A stretch of 64,000 nt of DNA from Trichuris trichiura (taxonomy: Eukaryota; Nematoda; Enoplea; Trichinellida; Trichuridae), in assembly GCA_037903355.1 (NCBI GenBank), contig JBAJFE010000005.1, positions 2,790,001-2,854,000 on the forward strand. Direction: 5' to 3'. The notes beneath the pieces were generated by a model. It was given only the letters and a program-made list of their open reading frames with translations. It was not told the origin of the DNA and ran no database searches. The translations under genes and the position numbers were made by a program. How positions within the stretch are numbered: the first letter of the stretch is position 1; each line of letters begins with the position of its first letter. Positions 22,967 through 33,797 of the stretch are shown here, one piece after another.

Positions 22967-24362
22967 ATGCGCAAAATTTCACTGCGGATACTCTTGCTAC
23001 TCCTGGTGGCTATTTGCGCTTTGCTAATTCTCGTCGGTCACCTCACTGAAATAGCAGCTTTATTTCCCGCTAACGTGGATGGCTTCCCTTCAGTTGTGCA
23101 AAGCAACTTCCAAGCAACGTACATGACGAACACGGTAAGTTCTTAATATTACTTTCTTTATTTCGACATGCTTATTTCACTTTTCGAACCCATCAACCTT
23201 TCTTGCTAATAAAATCCAACATACTAATTAATAGCTTTCCCCGTAGTGAATACGACCGCACATCGCTCAAGCGTTTAAAATGCGGAATTCTGTTAATGGA
23301 CGTTTTACCGCTGACAAGAAACGACACTTTCTCGATGAATTTAGTGCGAGCAACAGTCTGTCCCTAACAGTAGATATTTATCAGCGGAAACTGGAATACG
23401 CATCGTTGTAGAAAATACGGGATGCTATTGCGGTGTCTTCAATTTAAATACTCACGCTAATGAAACAGCTGTTGTACGAGGACGCCTTTTATCAGTAAAA
23501 CGACGTAAATCACTTTAGAACATTCTGTTCTCATTTCTTAATTACAATCAGTAGTAACGCTTATGGTTGGAGTCAAAAAAAATTGAACAAGGCCTCCATG
23601 GTCAGCTCAAGTCGCGTGATCTTGTTGTATTCGCGTGTTCAAGTAAAAAGACGTCTCAAAACAAAATACAATTTGCTTTAATAAAAAAAAAAAAAAATAA
23701 TAATAATAATAATAATAATAATACACATCCAGCATTCACGGTAATGACCCCGTTCTTTAAAAAGCTTTATTAAAAACCAGAGCTTTCGGGCATAACCGCT
23801 GCCCGTCATCAGTGGTTATAAAAATAAAACCGAGTTCACCACCAGGTTGGTCAGCTACTCAGCAAGTACTCCTTCCTAGCCAACCTGGGCAGAGGTAACA
23901 TCGGTCGGGTCCAACCGAGGACCGCGATCGGGAAGAAAAGAAGTTGGTCAACATCAAGGAAGAAGTTTAAAATCCCAGTCACTTTAAACCAGCGGAAGTG
24001 GCTGGGTACACAAAGAGACCTCACCGTCGTTATTATTCGTTTGTCGCCACACAGGGCGGTCGGCAATAACGCTTGCGCTCCTGCTCGGCTGACTAGGGCT
24101 GGAGGAAAACGTCAACGCGGTCCTCGGTTGGACCCGACCGATGTTACCTCTGCCCAGGTTGGCTAGGAGGGAGTACTTGCTGATTAGCTGACCAACCTGG
24201 TGGCGAACTCGGTTTTATTTTTATAACCACTGATGACGGGCAGCGGTTATGCCCGAAAGCTCTGGTTTTTAATAAAGCTTTTTAAAGAACGGGGTCATTA
24301 CCGTGAATGCTGGATGTGTGAAACAAAACAAAAACCCCGTACGAAGAAAAAAGAAAAAAGAA

Positions 24363-24444
<82 letters not shown>

Positions 24445-25797
24445 CCCACTGCTTCGAACTGAGCGCAGGCTAACTTATAATACCTGAGCATAATTACAGT
24501 ACATCAGAATTCCTTCAACAGTTAACCGATTGAAACTTCGAAAAGGAAAATAAAAAATTTAGATTACAATCAAGTGCAGCTTTTATCCAACGAATAGTTT
24601 TATTTAATTAACCCCTGCTATCCCAAATGCTGCAGACAATGACATGAAGGGCCTTTTTGGATAAATTCATAAGGAAGAAGTTATTGACAATGCGCATCCA
24701 AACTGACTACAATTTATTTATAGGAAAGCGACGGTGGCAGGCCTTTTGGTGGACTAAAAATAGGCGTAATTGGAGTGCTACCAGCGGGAAGGCATGTTGA
24801 GTTCATTGCGGAACTGGCAGCTTTCCTATATTCCTCTTGGACAAATATACATGAGGAAACTGGATTGGCACCCAACAGAAGCAAAGTTCCTTCGTACAAC
24901 AAAATCGATCTGTTGATTTTTACAGAGAAAAAACATTTTAAAAAACTTTTGCCGGGCTGCGAGATTGTCAGCGATCTGCGGCAAATAAAGTCAACGAAGC
25001 CTCAATGCCTCTATTTGGAAACAACCGAGATCCAGCATACTTACATGTACATTAACACTTACAGTTTTTTGAATTGCCCTTTGTTCCGAAACTTAACGCA
25101 CATTTACGATTATTTTTTGCGCACCGATTTGGATGTCTTTCTCAGTCCAACATTACTGACCTATCGTCCTACAAAGTCGTTCATAACTGGCGAAGGAGCA
25201 TACTGCGTCGACTTTACGAGAAAGCATCTTGAGGAAGTTGCAAATCGATTGGGATATAGGCATCGTGGTATTCACAATATAGGTTCCACTTGGTTTGGAA
25301 AAGCGGAATTGCTGGCCAATTTGAGCACTTACGCGACCACTCTTACAATGAAACTTTTCGACACAGAATTCGATCCAAAAGCGCATCCAGAAATAGCTGC
25401 ATTCATGAGATCGTCGGTGGACGGCCAATGGGCAGAATGGTGGAGGCCAACATCCTCAATGTACGCGCAAGAGATTGTACTGAATCATTTCCTGGATGAC
25501 CTATCCGCTGAAACTATTAGAGGAGATTTATTGGACGTTGAATCATGCCGCAGTAGCGTTATTTCTAACCATTTGCATGTACACACATGGCATACTCGAT
25601 GCCAATTCCACAAGTTCGAATTTCTCAACCAAGTTTCTCAAGGACAGTTACAGAATGGTATGCTCTTGGTGAAGCTTAAATATGCAAAACGTATGCCCGT
25701 AAACAATATGTCGGTTAGAGATTATTGTACCCATATTGCCCAGCATGCGTTGTTCCATTTGGCAGAATGGTTTGCCGAATACACCGTTGCTCAATAA
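22967..25797 (+). CDS. Type II membrane glycosyltransferase-like protein, copy 2
   Basis: Exon 1 is 22967-23134 and exon 2 is 24724-25797 (phase 0), for 413 residues. It is intact, with about 19 differences from copy 1 over the 340 residues compared, several clustered around LAPNRSKVPSYNK. The signal anchor (RKISLRILLLLLVAICALLI) and the DLD motif are kept. The intron of about 1.6 kb contains the (AAT)n tract split by a 597-bp foldback element with hammerhead motifs. The candidate cassette exon at 23247-23369 begins with TGA here, so a transcript using it would stop at once; simple exon 1-exon 2 splicing remains open. Confidence 0.82.
23247..23369 (+). pseudogene. Candidate cassette exon with nonsense first codon, copy 2
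   Basis: Counterpart of 18987-19109 and of the same length, but the first codon is TGA where copies 1 and 3 have CGA. If the exon is real, this copy of it is broken or serves as a poison exon. Confidence 0.35.
23685..23722. repeat. (AAT)n microsatellite, left part, copy 2
   Basis: A poly-A run followed by about 10 AAT units, ending at the left edge of the foldback element. The matching right part is at 24364-24443. Confidence 0.9.
23775..23817 (-). ncRNA. Hammerhead ribozyme motif, left arm
   Basis: Mirror copy of the motif at 24225-24267, on the - strand. Core CTGATGA, stem II CGGGC/GCCCG or GGGC/GCCC with a 9-nt loop, GAAA, minimal stem III AG/CT, cleavage after C. Stem I closes with AACCA/TGGTT. 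Confidence 0.75.
24225..24267 (+). ncRNA. Hammerhead ribozyme motif, right arm
   Basis: Read on the + strand: AACCA, then CTGATGA (24230-24236), stem II GGGC...GCCC, then GAAAGCTC (24255-24262), then TGGTT. The five-base stem I pairs fully, and further A/T-rich pairing is possible beyond it. All usual core residues are present: CUGAUGA, GAA, and the A-U pair before the cleavage-site C. I infer the fold by eye; activity is untested. Confidence 0.78.
24364..24443. repeat. (AAT)n microsatellite, right part, copy 2
   Basis: About 80 bp of uninterrupted AAT repeats after the foldback element and a short gaaaaaag-rich spacer. Confidence 0.95.
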
Positions 25798-25820
25798 AAA
25801 ATTAAAACACTTCCTTTGTC

Positions 25821-25949
25821 TCAGATCTGATCTTCTGATTCACGGGTTTTGGCCTGTTTGAAGAGGCTAAAACCCGTGAATCAGAAGATCAACTATGAAA
25901 CAACCCAAGCCTGTTAAAAGACATCCTGTCTTTAGAAACTTCCTTTGTC
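25821..25949. repeat. Hairpin-bearing segment between direct repeats, unit 2
   Basis: Same arrangement as in unit 1. The direct repeats acttcctttgtc are at 25809-25820 and 25938-25949. The inverted arms are at 25828-25855 and 25864-25891. Confidence 0.7.
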
Positions 25950-26389
25950 AACGAAAAGCTGCATTCAGCTCAACCATAACAAATAGAAAAGAACTAACCA
26001 ACCTAATATGAAAAATTATGAATGGTTAAGATCTTCCATTCATATCTATTATTGAACTGCCGTTTATTCATCTTAATATAATAAGCCACTACAACTATTT
26101 TGGCTCACATTATGATAACTGCGTCGAGAAACTGCTACTCTCAATCAATGACAAAGTGCATTCACATGAGAAGGAAGGATCGTAGGAAAATGAACCTCGA
26201 ACAATCGACTCCGGATATTAAATACGAAAAGAAAAAAACCTTATATTAAGCTTGTTCAAGCAAACATACTGCTTATAAGAAGCTAAAGAATAAATGTGTA
26301 CAATGGTTTCCGTGTTCTATTTAGAATGGGCTTCAACATGAGCTAACCAACTTGGCCTCGAAGCAATTGGTTTTGTCGTCATACCGGCA

Positions 26390-27090
26390 TTCACGTATAC
26401 GGTATACGCAATACACAGAAGGCCTGTAGTAACTACATAGCCAGCATGGAGTAAAAAACGTGTAATACAGAGATTGTATACCGTATACATTTAAGGTATT
26501 CATGGAGTATGTGGCATTCACGCAGTGTACTTTGCCTATAAGCAAAATACCTGCAATACCCGCGGTTTCTATGGAGTACATATATTATTAAAGCCGTACA
26601 TACTGACACACGAGAAATACTTACGTCATAATATGGCTTCCACGTGGTACACTTTATAACTGGAACAGCTGGGGTGCCAATGGAATCGATGCAGTGTCTA
26701 TAGTGTACATAACTGCATGGATGGGATATTCGTGGAATCTATGACATGTACATGGTTTAAGTTGCATGTAAAGAAGGTAACTATGATATCTATGCTCTGT
26801 AGATAACATGTAGTGCCTATAGATATACCTGCGCAGAGGGAATATTTAATGTATATGTAGCCTACACACGGTATACTCAGCAGTATCTGTGGCTTACACA
26901 TTTGCGCTCAGGCTATGGTTATGGGATGTACTGTACGCACGTGGTTCACTGCATATGCGCAATGGGAACTCGAAATTTTACGAACAGCTTCTTTACAAGC
27001 AATATATACTCTGTCCATATCACATAGGACATGAATATATCGCGTAGGCAAGTATATACGCCACATATACTGCCTATGTCGCTGTAGACC
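26390..27090. repeat. GTATAC/TATAGG-rich tail of unit 2
   Basis: Counterpart of 21470-22200, nearly collinear with it, and again without a convincing gene. Confidence 0.55.
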
Positions 27091-27799
27091 ATATACCTCG
27101 TCTCAGATGCCCCGTGTAGTTTTTGAGCCAACTGATCTTTTCAAATTGAATCATCTACTACCTGCACATCAGTTAGTTTCTTTAAACTCCCTACTTTAGC
27201 ATATAATTAAATAGAGAACTTTCAGGCAAACGACTGCGCCCGTTGAGTGTTGTCTGCTCTTGTGTAAACGAGTTCCATACCAACGGTGGCTTTAATCCAT
27301 ATTATCTAAGCGGTAAGCATTTTGAAAATGAATAAATAATAGCAAAAGTATAAAAGTACATTATAGCAATAATCGCTTGACGAACTGTTGAATACGTTTT
27401 TTGAATAGGCCCGCTAGGCGGCGCTAAACGTGTAGGATAAAAAGTGATCAACTTTGTAATAAGAAATAAAAATATACGCAACTTTTTACCAACTTCATTT
27501 ATTCGACTAGAGTAGTTTGAGCAAAACAATTTCTACGCAGCACAACTGAACCTATTAACATATCTGCAGTGCAGTTTGATTTTTTAGGAGAAAAGAGAGC
27601 AGTGAATCATTAAGTTGAAGCAACGCAAACGCAATCAGCCTACGCGTTAAAGTAAGCAGAGCAGAACTTAAAGCGCACCTGAAATACAGGCTTCCGTCTG
27701 AAGCGTCGCATTGAAGCAACAATGAATATCTGCTTGTCAATCCAACCGATTCGGAGAACGCTTACTTCCTTTTCAAAATCGTAAAATATGTGTACTATA

Positions 27800-27847
27800 A
27801 TGGAAGATGAAAAGTACCAACTGATCAGGCGGCCAATGAACATTTAA
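27800..27847 (+). promoter_or_regulatory. Conserved upstream ORF before copy 3
   Basis: The same 15-codon frame as in units 1 and 2, ending 12 bases before the main ATG at 27860. Confidence 0.35.
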
Positions 27848-27859
27848 TGTAAAAACAGA

Positions 27860-28580
27860 ATGCGCAAAATTTCACTGCGGATACTCTTGCTACTCCTGGT
27901 GGCTATTTGCGCTTTGCTAATTCTAGTCGGTCACCTCACTGAAATAGCAGCTTTATTTCCCGCCAACGTAGATGCCTTCTCTTCAGTTGTGCAGAGCAAC
28001 TTCCATGCAACGTACATGACGAACACGGTAAGTTCTTAATATTACTTTCTTTATTTGGACATGCTTATTTCACTTTTCGAACCCATCAACCTTTCTTGCT
28101 AATAGAATCCAACATACTAATTAATAGCTTTCCCCGTAGCGAATACGACCACACATCGCTCAAGCGTTTAAAGTGCGGTATTCTGTTAATGGACGTTTTA
28201 CCGCTGACAAGAAACGACACTTTCTCGATGAATTTAGTGCGAGCAACAGTGTCTCCCTAACAGTAGGTATTTATCAGCGGAAACTGTAGTACGCATCGGT
28301 GTAGCAATTACGTGTTGCTATTGCGGCGTCTTCAATTTAAATACTCACGCTAATGAAACAGCTGTTGTACGAGGACGCATTTTATCAGTGAAACGACGTA
28401 AATCACTCGAAAACATTCTGTTCTCATTTCTTAATTACAATTGATAGTAGAGCTCTATGGTTGGAGTCAAAGAAAATTGAACAAGGCCTCCATGGTCAGC
28501 TCAAGTCGCGTGATCTTGTTGTATTCGCGTGTTCAAGTAAAAAGACGTCTCAAAACAAAATACAATTTCCTTCAATAATA

Positions 28581-28661
<81 letters not shown>

Positions 28662-30367
28662 CCTACTGCTTCGAACTTAGCGCAGGCTAACTTATAATAC
28701 CTGAGCATCATTACAGTACATCAAAATTCCTTGAACAGTTAACCGATTGAAACTTCAAAAAGGAAACTAAAAAATTCAGATTACAATCAAGTGCAGCTTT
28801 TATCCAACGAATATTTTTGATTCTTCTTTTTTCTTTTTCTCCTTTCTAACGGGTGCATTATTCGGAATAAAATTGGGTCAGTGCTGCCGCCGTCGTGGAA
28901 GGTCAGTTGGGTGATGGACGCAAAGTCTGACTGACTAGGTGGGACCAAAGCCTGACGGGTCAAGGATCGAGCTGACGGCTGAGGTTCCCGCCACGGTCGG
29001 CCGGACGGAGCGGCTTGCTAACATAATGACCGACCTGACGGCGGCTCACTTAGTGCTGATGACGGGCCCCGATGTGGCCCGAAAGCTCCGCGGGTTAAAC
29101 GTTTGAAAATAAACGTTTTTAACTGACGAACGGGTAGCGAAGCCGCAAAAAATTTTATAACGAATAGTTTTTTTTAATTAACCCGTGCTATCCCAAATGC
29201 TGCAGACAATGACATGAAGGGCCTTTTTGGGTAAATTCATAAGGAAGAAGTTACTGACAATGCGCATCCAAACTGACTACAATTTATTTATAGGAAAGCG
29301 ACGGCGGCAAGCTTTTTGGTGGACTAAAAATAGGCGTAATTGGAGTGCTACCAGCGAGATGGCATTTGGAGTTCATTGCGGAACTGGCAGCTTTCTTATA
29401 TTCCTCTTGGACAAATATGCATGAAGAAACTGGATTGGCACCCAACAGAAGCAAAGATTTTTTGTACAACAAAATCGATCTGTTGATTTTTACAGAGAAA
29501 AAACATTTAAAAAAACTTTTGCCGGGCTGCGAGATTGTCAGCGATCTGCGGCAAATAAAGTCAACGAAGCCTCAATGCCTCTACTTCGAAACAACCGAGA
29601 TCCAGCATACTTACATGTACATTAACACTTACAGTTTTCTGAATTGCCCTTTGTTCCGAAATTTAACGCACATTTACGATTATTTTTTGCGCACCGATTT
29701 GGATGTCTTTCTCAGTCCAACAATACTGACCTATCGTCCTACAAAGTCGTTCATAACTGGCAAAGGAGGATACTGCGTCGACTTTACGAAAAAGCATCTT
29801 GAGGAAGTTGCAAATCGATTGGGATATAGGCATCGTGGTATTCACGATATAGGTTCCACTTGGTTTGGAAAAGCGGAATTGCTGGCCAATTTGAGCACTT
29901 ACGCGGCCACTCTTACAATGAAACTTTTCGACACAGAATTCGACCCGAAAACGCATCCAGAAATAGCTGCATTCATGAGATCGTCGGTGCACGGCCAATG
30001 GGCAGAATGGTGGAGGCCAACATCCTCAATGTACGCGCAAGAGATTGTACTCAATCATTTTTTGGATGACCTATCCGCTGAAACTATTAGAGGAGATTTA
30101 TTGGACGTTGACTCATGCCGCAGCAGCGTTATTTCCAACCATTTGCATATACACACATGGCATACTAGATGCCCATTCGACAAGTTCGGATTCCTCAACC
30201 AAGTTACTCAGGGACAGTTACAGAATGGTATGCTCTTGATGAAGCTTAAATATGCAAAACGTATGCCGGTAAACAATATGTCGGTTAGAGAGTATTGTAC
30301 CCATATTGCCCAGCATGCGTTGTTCCATTTGGCAGAATGGTTTGCCGAATACACCGTTGCTCAATAA
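27860..30367 (+). CDS. Type II membrane glycosyltransferase-like protein, copy 3
   Basis: Exon 1 is 27860-28027 and exon 2 is 29294-30367 (phase 0), for 413 residues. Full length, with the signal anchor, the DLD motif (RTDLDVFLSP) and the same C-terminus as the other copies. Distinct changes include LPARWHLEF near the start of the catalytic part and RGIHDIGSTWFG in place of RGIHNIGSTWFG. The intron carries the (AAT)n tract and a separate 345-bp insertion with a hammerhead-like motif. The candidate cassette exon (28140-28262) is open in phase 0 here, as in copy 1. All three copies appear functional, so this looks like a recent local expansion. Confidence 0.82.
28140..28262 (+). other. Candidate cassette exon, copy 3
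   Basis: 123 nt, after tttccccgtag and before gtaggt. It is open in phase 0 and begins RIRPHIAQAFKVRYSVNGRF. It has the same length as its counterparts while the surrounding intron has indels. Confidence 0.4.
28574..28660. repeat. (AAT)n microsatellite, copy 3
   Basis: About 87 bp of AAT repeats with one early interruption (atagtaata), at the same intron position as in the other copies. Confidence 0.97.
28814..29158 (+). mobile_element. Retroelement fragment with hammerhead-like motif, intron of copy 3
   Basis: Present only in copy 3. It is flanked by a direct repeat, aacgaata (28806-28813 and 29159-29166), which may extend to 13 bases with one mismatch. The element begins with a pyrimidine-rich run, is GC-richer than its surroundings, includes a hammerhead-like motif near 29056, and ends in an A/T-rich tail. 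Its sequence differs from the foldback element in copy 2 outside the ribozyme core. It looks like a solo Penelope-like end or a related short element. Confidence 0.6.
29051..29096 (+). ncRNA. Hammerhead ribozyme-like motif, copy 3 insertion
   Basis: CTGATGA at 29056-29062, stem II CGGGCC...GGCCCG, then GAAAGCTC at 29081-29088. The core and the two-base stem III match the motif at 24225-24267. Stem I is short and imperfect, so activity is less certain. Confidence 0.55.
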
Positions 30368-30839
30368 ACGTTTCAAACATTTCCTTTGTCAACGAAAGGC
30401 TGCATTCAGCGCATTCATGTCAAATAGAACAGGAACAGAACAGAACGGTCAAATAGCCAACCTACTACGAAGAATTATCAATGGCTAGAATGTATATCAC
30501 TCCGTCGCATCTTCCATTCATATCTATTATTGAACTGCCGTTAATTCAGCTTAATATAATAAGCTACTACAACAATGTTGGCTCACATTATGACAACTGC
30601 GTCGGGAAACTGCTACTTTCAATCGATGACGAAGTGCATTCAGGTGAGCGGGAAGGATCGTCGGAGAATGAACCCCGAACAATCGACTCTTGATATTAAA
30701 TACGAAACGAAAAAAAACCGTACCATAAGCTTTGTTCAAGCAAACATTTTACTTATAAGAAGGCAAGGAGCAAATGTATACAATGGTTTTCGTGTTCTAT
30801 TTAGAATGGGCTTCAACATGAGCTAACCAACTTGGCCTC

Positions 30840-32150
30840 GAAGCAATTAATCCTGTTGTCATACCTGCATTCACGTATACAGTATACGCAATACACAGAA
30901 GGCCTGTAGTAACTACATAGCCAGCACGCAATAAAAAATGTGCAACGCAGAGATTGTATACCGTATACATACAGGGTATTTATGGACTATGTGGCATTCA
31001 CGCAGTATACTTTGCCTATACGCAAAATATCTGCGATACCCACGGTTTCTATGGTGTACGTGTAATATTTAAGCCGTACATACTTACACACGAGAAATAC
31101 TTACGTCATAATATGGCTTCCACGTGGCACACTTTATAACTGGAATAGCTGGGGTGCCTATGGAATCGATGCAGTGTCTATAGTGTACATAACTGCATGG
31201 ATGGGATATTCGTGGAATCTATGATATGTACATGGTTTAAGTTGCATATAAAGAAGGTAACTATGATATCTATGCTCTGTAGATAACATGTAGTGCCTAT
31301 AGATATACCTGCGCAGAGGGAATATTTAATGTATATGTAGCCTATACACGGTATACTCGGCAGTATCTGTGGCTTACACATTTGCCCTCGGGCTATGGTT
31401 ATCGGATGTACTGTATGCACGTGGTTCATTGCATATGCGCAATGGGAAAACGAAATTTTACAAACGGCTTCTTTACAAGCAATATATACTATGTGCATAT
31501 CACACAGGACTTGAATATATCGCGTAGGCAAGTACATACGCCGCAGATACTGCCTATGTCGCTGTAGACCATATATGTCACAAATATCTTATTTATGAGC
31601 AGTGCATACCTGTATAGGCCATAGATACATAAATATTCTCTCTGTGGGAGTATACCTATAGGTACTGCATGCACTCCATAGAAAGCGTAGATATCATAAT
31701 TACCTCCTTATATGCAGCTTAAACTGTGTGCACAGCCGTAGATTACATGAACATGTCCCTAATGCAGTTATATCTATCGTGGATGCAACATCGATTGGGA
31801 GATACCGTAGCTATCCTAGTTAAAGGTTGTACTACATGGAAGCCAGATTATGGCGTAAATATTCCTCATATGCAAGTAGATACAGCAAATATATTACATG
31901 TATACCTCGGGAAAGGTGGGTTTCCCAGGTATTCTGCCTATAGGCAAAGTATACCATGAGAAATGTCGCGCATTCTACGAATATCTTGTATATACAACCT
32001 TTATTTTACGTATACGTTGTAAAAAACCCTGTAAATCAGAAAACATCTTACGTGTAAACTGCATGCACTGAATGCACGCTGTACATGGCATACATACGTA
32101 CGGGCTGTGTAGTTACAGCACGCAAGTTCAACATATCATGTATGTTGGAT
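30840..32150. repeat. GTATAC/TATAGG-rich tail of unit 3 and its extension
   Basis: The first 730 bp match the tails of units 1 and 2. The rest (31575-32150) is unique but has the same word content (gtatacc, cctataggcaaagtatacc, catagatac). No gene is supported. Confidence 0.5.
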
Positions 32151-32627
32151 TTACAACAGGAAAATTGCGCACGCGATTGCAGATATCCCAACAGGATCAA
32201 TTGCTACTAAGCCAAGTTGACTTGAACTCATATTAGTCGGGCAACGTTCTATTTGTCGCAAAAAATGAAAATTTGAAATGTTCCTTTAGAAGACCTTCAA
32301 ATCGTTATCTTAAAATGAAAGTCGAACCCATCCTAAGCTCTAAACGTTCTCAAGGCGAGCAATTATATTTAACCGTTTTCTTGCCTTCCTGCAACGAAAC
32401 TTTAATGTATGGGTAAGAAAAAACGATAAGATTAAAAAACATACCTTCCTTAGCGTCGCAGCTTCAACAATAACATATTAAAAAATCGCGAAAGCAGAGC
32501 AACGAAACTGTAGTACCTACAGTAAACTAAGGTCAGGTACAGTTCAATATTAAATATACTACGCATTGGTTGTGCACCAGTAAACTTTAATGCAAATTTT
32601 TAATAGCACGAAAGAAAAGGAAAATTG

Positions 32628-33797
32628 TCAATTACGTTCCGAAAAGTCCATAAGGAGTCCGGAACGAGCCAAGTGCTCATTGTGAACGACGGTGGATCGT
32701 TTGGTAGATTTACGCTTTGGTACATAAGATTCTCTGGAACGAGGATTTGCCGAAAACGCTTTTGAAGAATCAATGCCATGCTTGACAAGGTACTCTTCCA
32801 AGCGTTGGTCATTCAAGTGTCCAACGTTCACACTTCTCCATAATGAAACGTAAGCTGCAGGCGGGAAGTTGTAAGACTCGAAAAACAAAACAAGAGCACA
32901 AAAAGTACCTTCGTCAACATTTAGCGACAGGTTTTCCGTGTCGTTGTAGAACAGCGCCACGTCTTTTCTTTTGTTCACATTCACGTTAATGGAAGTGACG
33001 GCATTTCCCAAAGCCTGAAGGCAACTTTTTAAAACAAAAACGAAAAAGCTGCTAGCAATAAGCAAACCGCGACAAGCTTTTCGGGACAGGAAACGCATTC
33101 CGCCAGTTCGGACATCAACAGGGCGCCGCTACCTTCCATTTCTCGTCTCTTCAGAACGCCAAGCAAGGAATTTTTCCCTTTAATTCGATAGGGCGGTTTG
33201 TAAATGAATTTTCCATATTCATCCCGACTGATACGAGCATTTTCCGGTAGAATCTAAACGCCGACCAATAAGCGAACACGCGAGCAAAAAACGCGCTTTC
33301 CGGACGAACTTCGGCAAGCCACATTTTCACTTTGTTCGAAACGTCGAACATTTGAAGCTCTTCGAAAATTTCCTGTAACGACAGGCTCCATGTGGCTTGT
33401 TCCAAGTGACGTTTCTGTGAGGAAGCATGCACGTAAGAAGGCTTTTCAAAAGGCTTTGCGCGCCAAATTACCCGTAGAAAATCGAGCACTTTCGCCAAAA
33501 CTCCAAAATTGGTAGCTACGCAAGTCTTTGCGGTCTTGTAGTCGAAAGGGGCAGCTAATACCGACCAAAGTAGATGCCTCCTTCGCTTTCCGGACGAGAC
33601 AATAAACAGCACTTACGTTTGCGCACGTCACCGTCAAGTTTCTGCCTTTTAGAATCTGGCAAGGTGAAACTACCACGTCGAACGGTCGTCTCACGAGCCT
33701 TCGTTGCAGCCGCCGAAGAAGGACGAGAGGAAACCGTAGGAACCGCAGCAGCGCGTTGCAAAAATGCCTGCCGTTGCTTTAGCAAAGCGGGATCCAT
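32628..33797 (-). CDS. GTF2E2: General transcription factor IIE subunit 2 (TFIIE beta)
   Basis: This subunit helps TFIIE recruit and regulate TFIIH at RNA polymerase II promoters. Six exons in transcript order: 33797-33617, 33554-33472, 33414-33310, 33253-33074, 33014-32909, 32854-32628. They give 293 residues with agreeing phases (human 291). The start MDPALLKQRQAFLQRAA matches the family. Two winged-helix parts follow: FGVLAKVLDFLR, SLSLQEIFEEL, RDEYGKFIYKPPYRIKGKNSL and GALLMSELAE. After these come the linker LFYND, NVDEAYVSLWRSVNVG and EEYLVKHGI, then the basic end RKSTKRSTVVHNEHLARSGLL. The introns are 52-62 nt. The best diagnostics are WRSV and the NEHLA tail. Confidence 0.94.

Larger units (their letters stand above)
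23723..24319. mobile_element. Foldback element with hammerhead-ribozyme arms (Penelope-like)
   Basis: Two arms of about 204 bp (23723-23926 and 24116-24319) are inverted copies with only a few mismatches, around a 189-bp spacer. The outer ends read acacatccagc and its complement. Each arm holds a hammerhead-ribozyme motif, on opposite strands. Hammerheads with a two-base-pair stem III are typical of Penelope-like retroelement ends, so the element looks like two such ends joined tail to tail. There is no open frame for a reverse transcriptase, so it is non-autonomous. It sits inside an (AAT)n tract, so a target duplication cannot be read. Confidence 0.75.
22203..27098 (+). repeat. Tandem duplication unit 2 (4.9 kb)
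   Basis: Second direct repeat. It is about 660 bp longer than unit 1, mainly because of the foldback element at 23723-24319. It shares the hairpin segment after the gene with unit 1. Confidence 0.9.
27099..31574 (+). repeat. Tandem duplication unit 3
   Basis: Third direct repeat. It carries a 345-bp insertion in the intron (28814-29158) and lacks the hairpin segment downstream of the gene. After 31574 the GTATAC-rich tail continues to about 32150 without a counterpart in the other units, so the unit's original right flank probably lies here. Confidence 0.88.
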
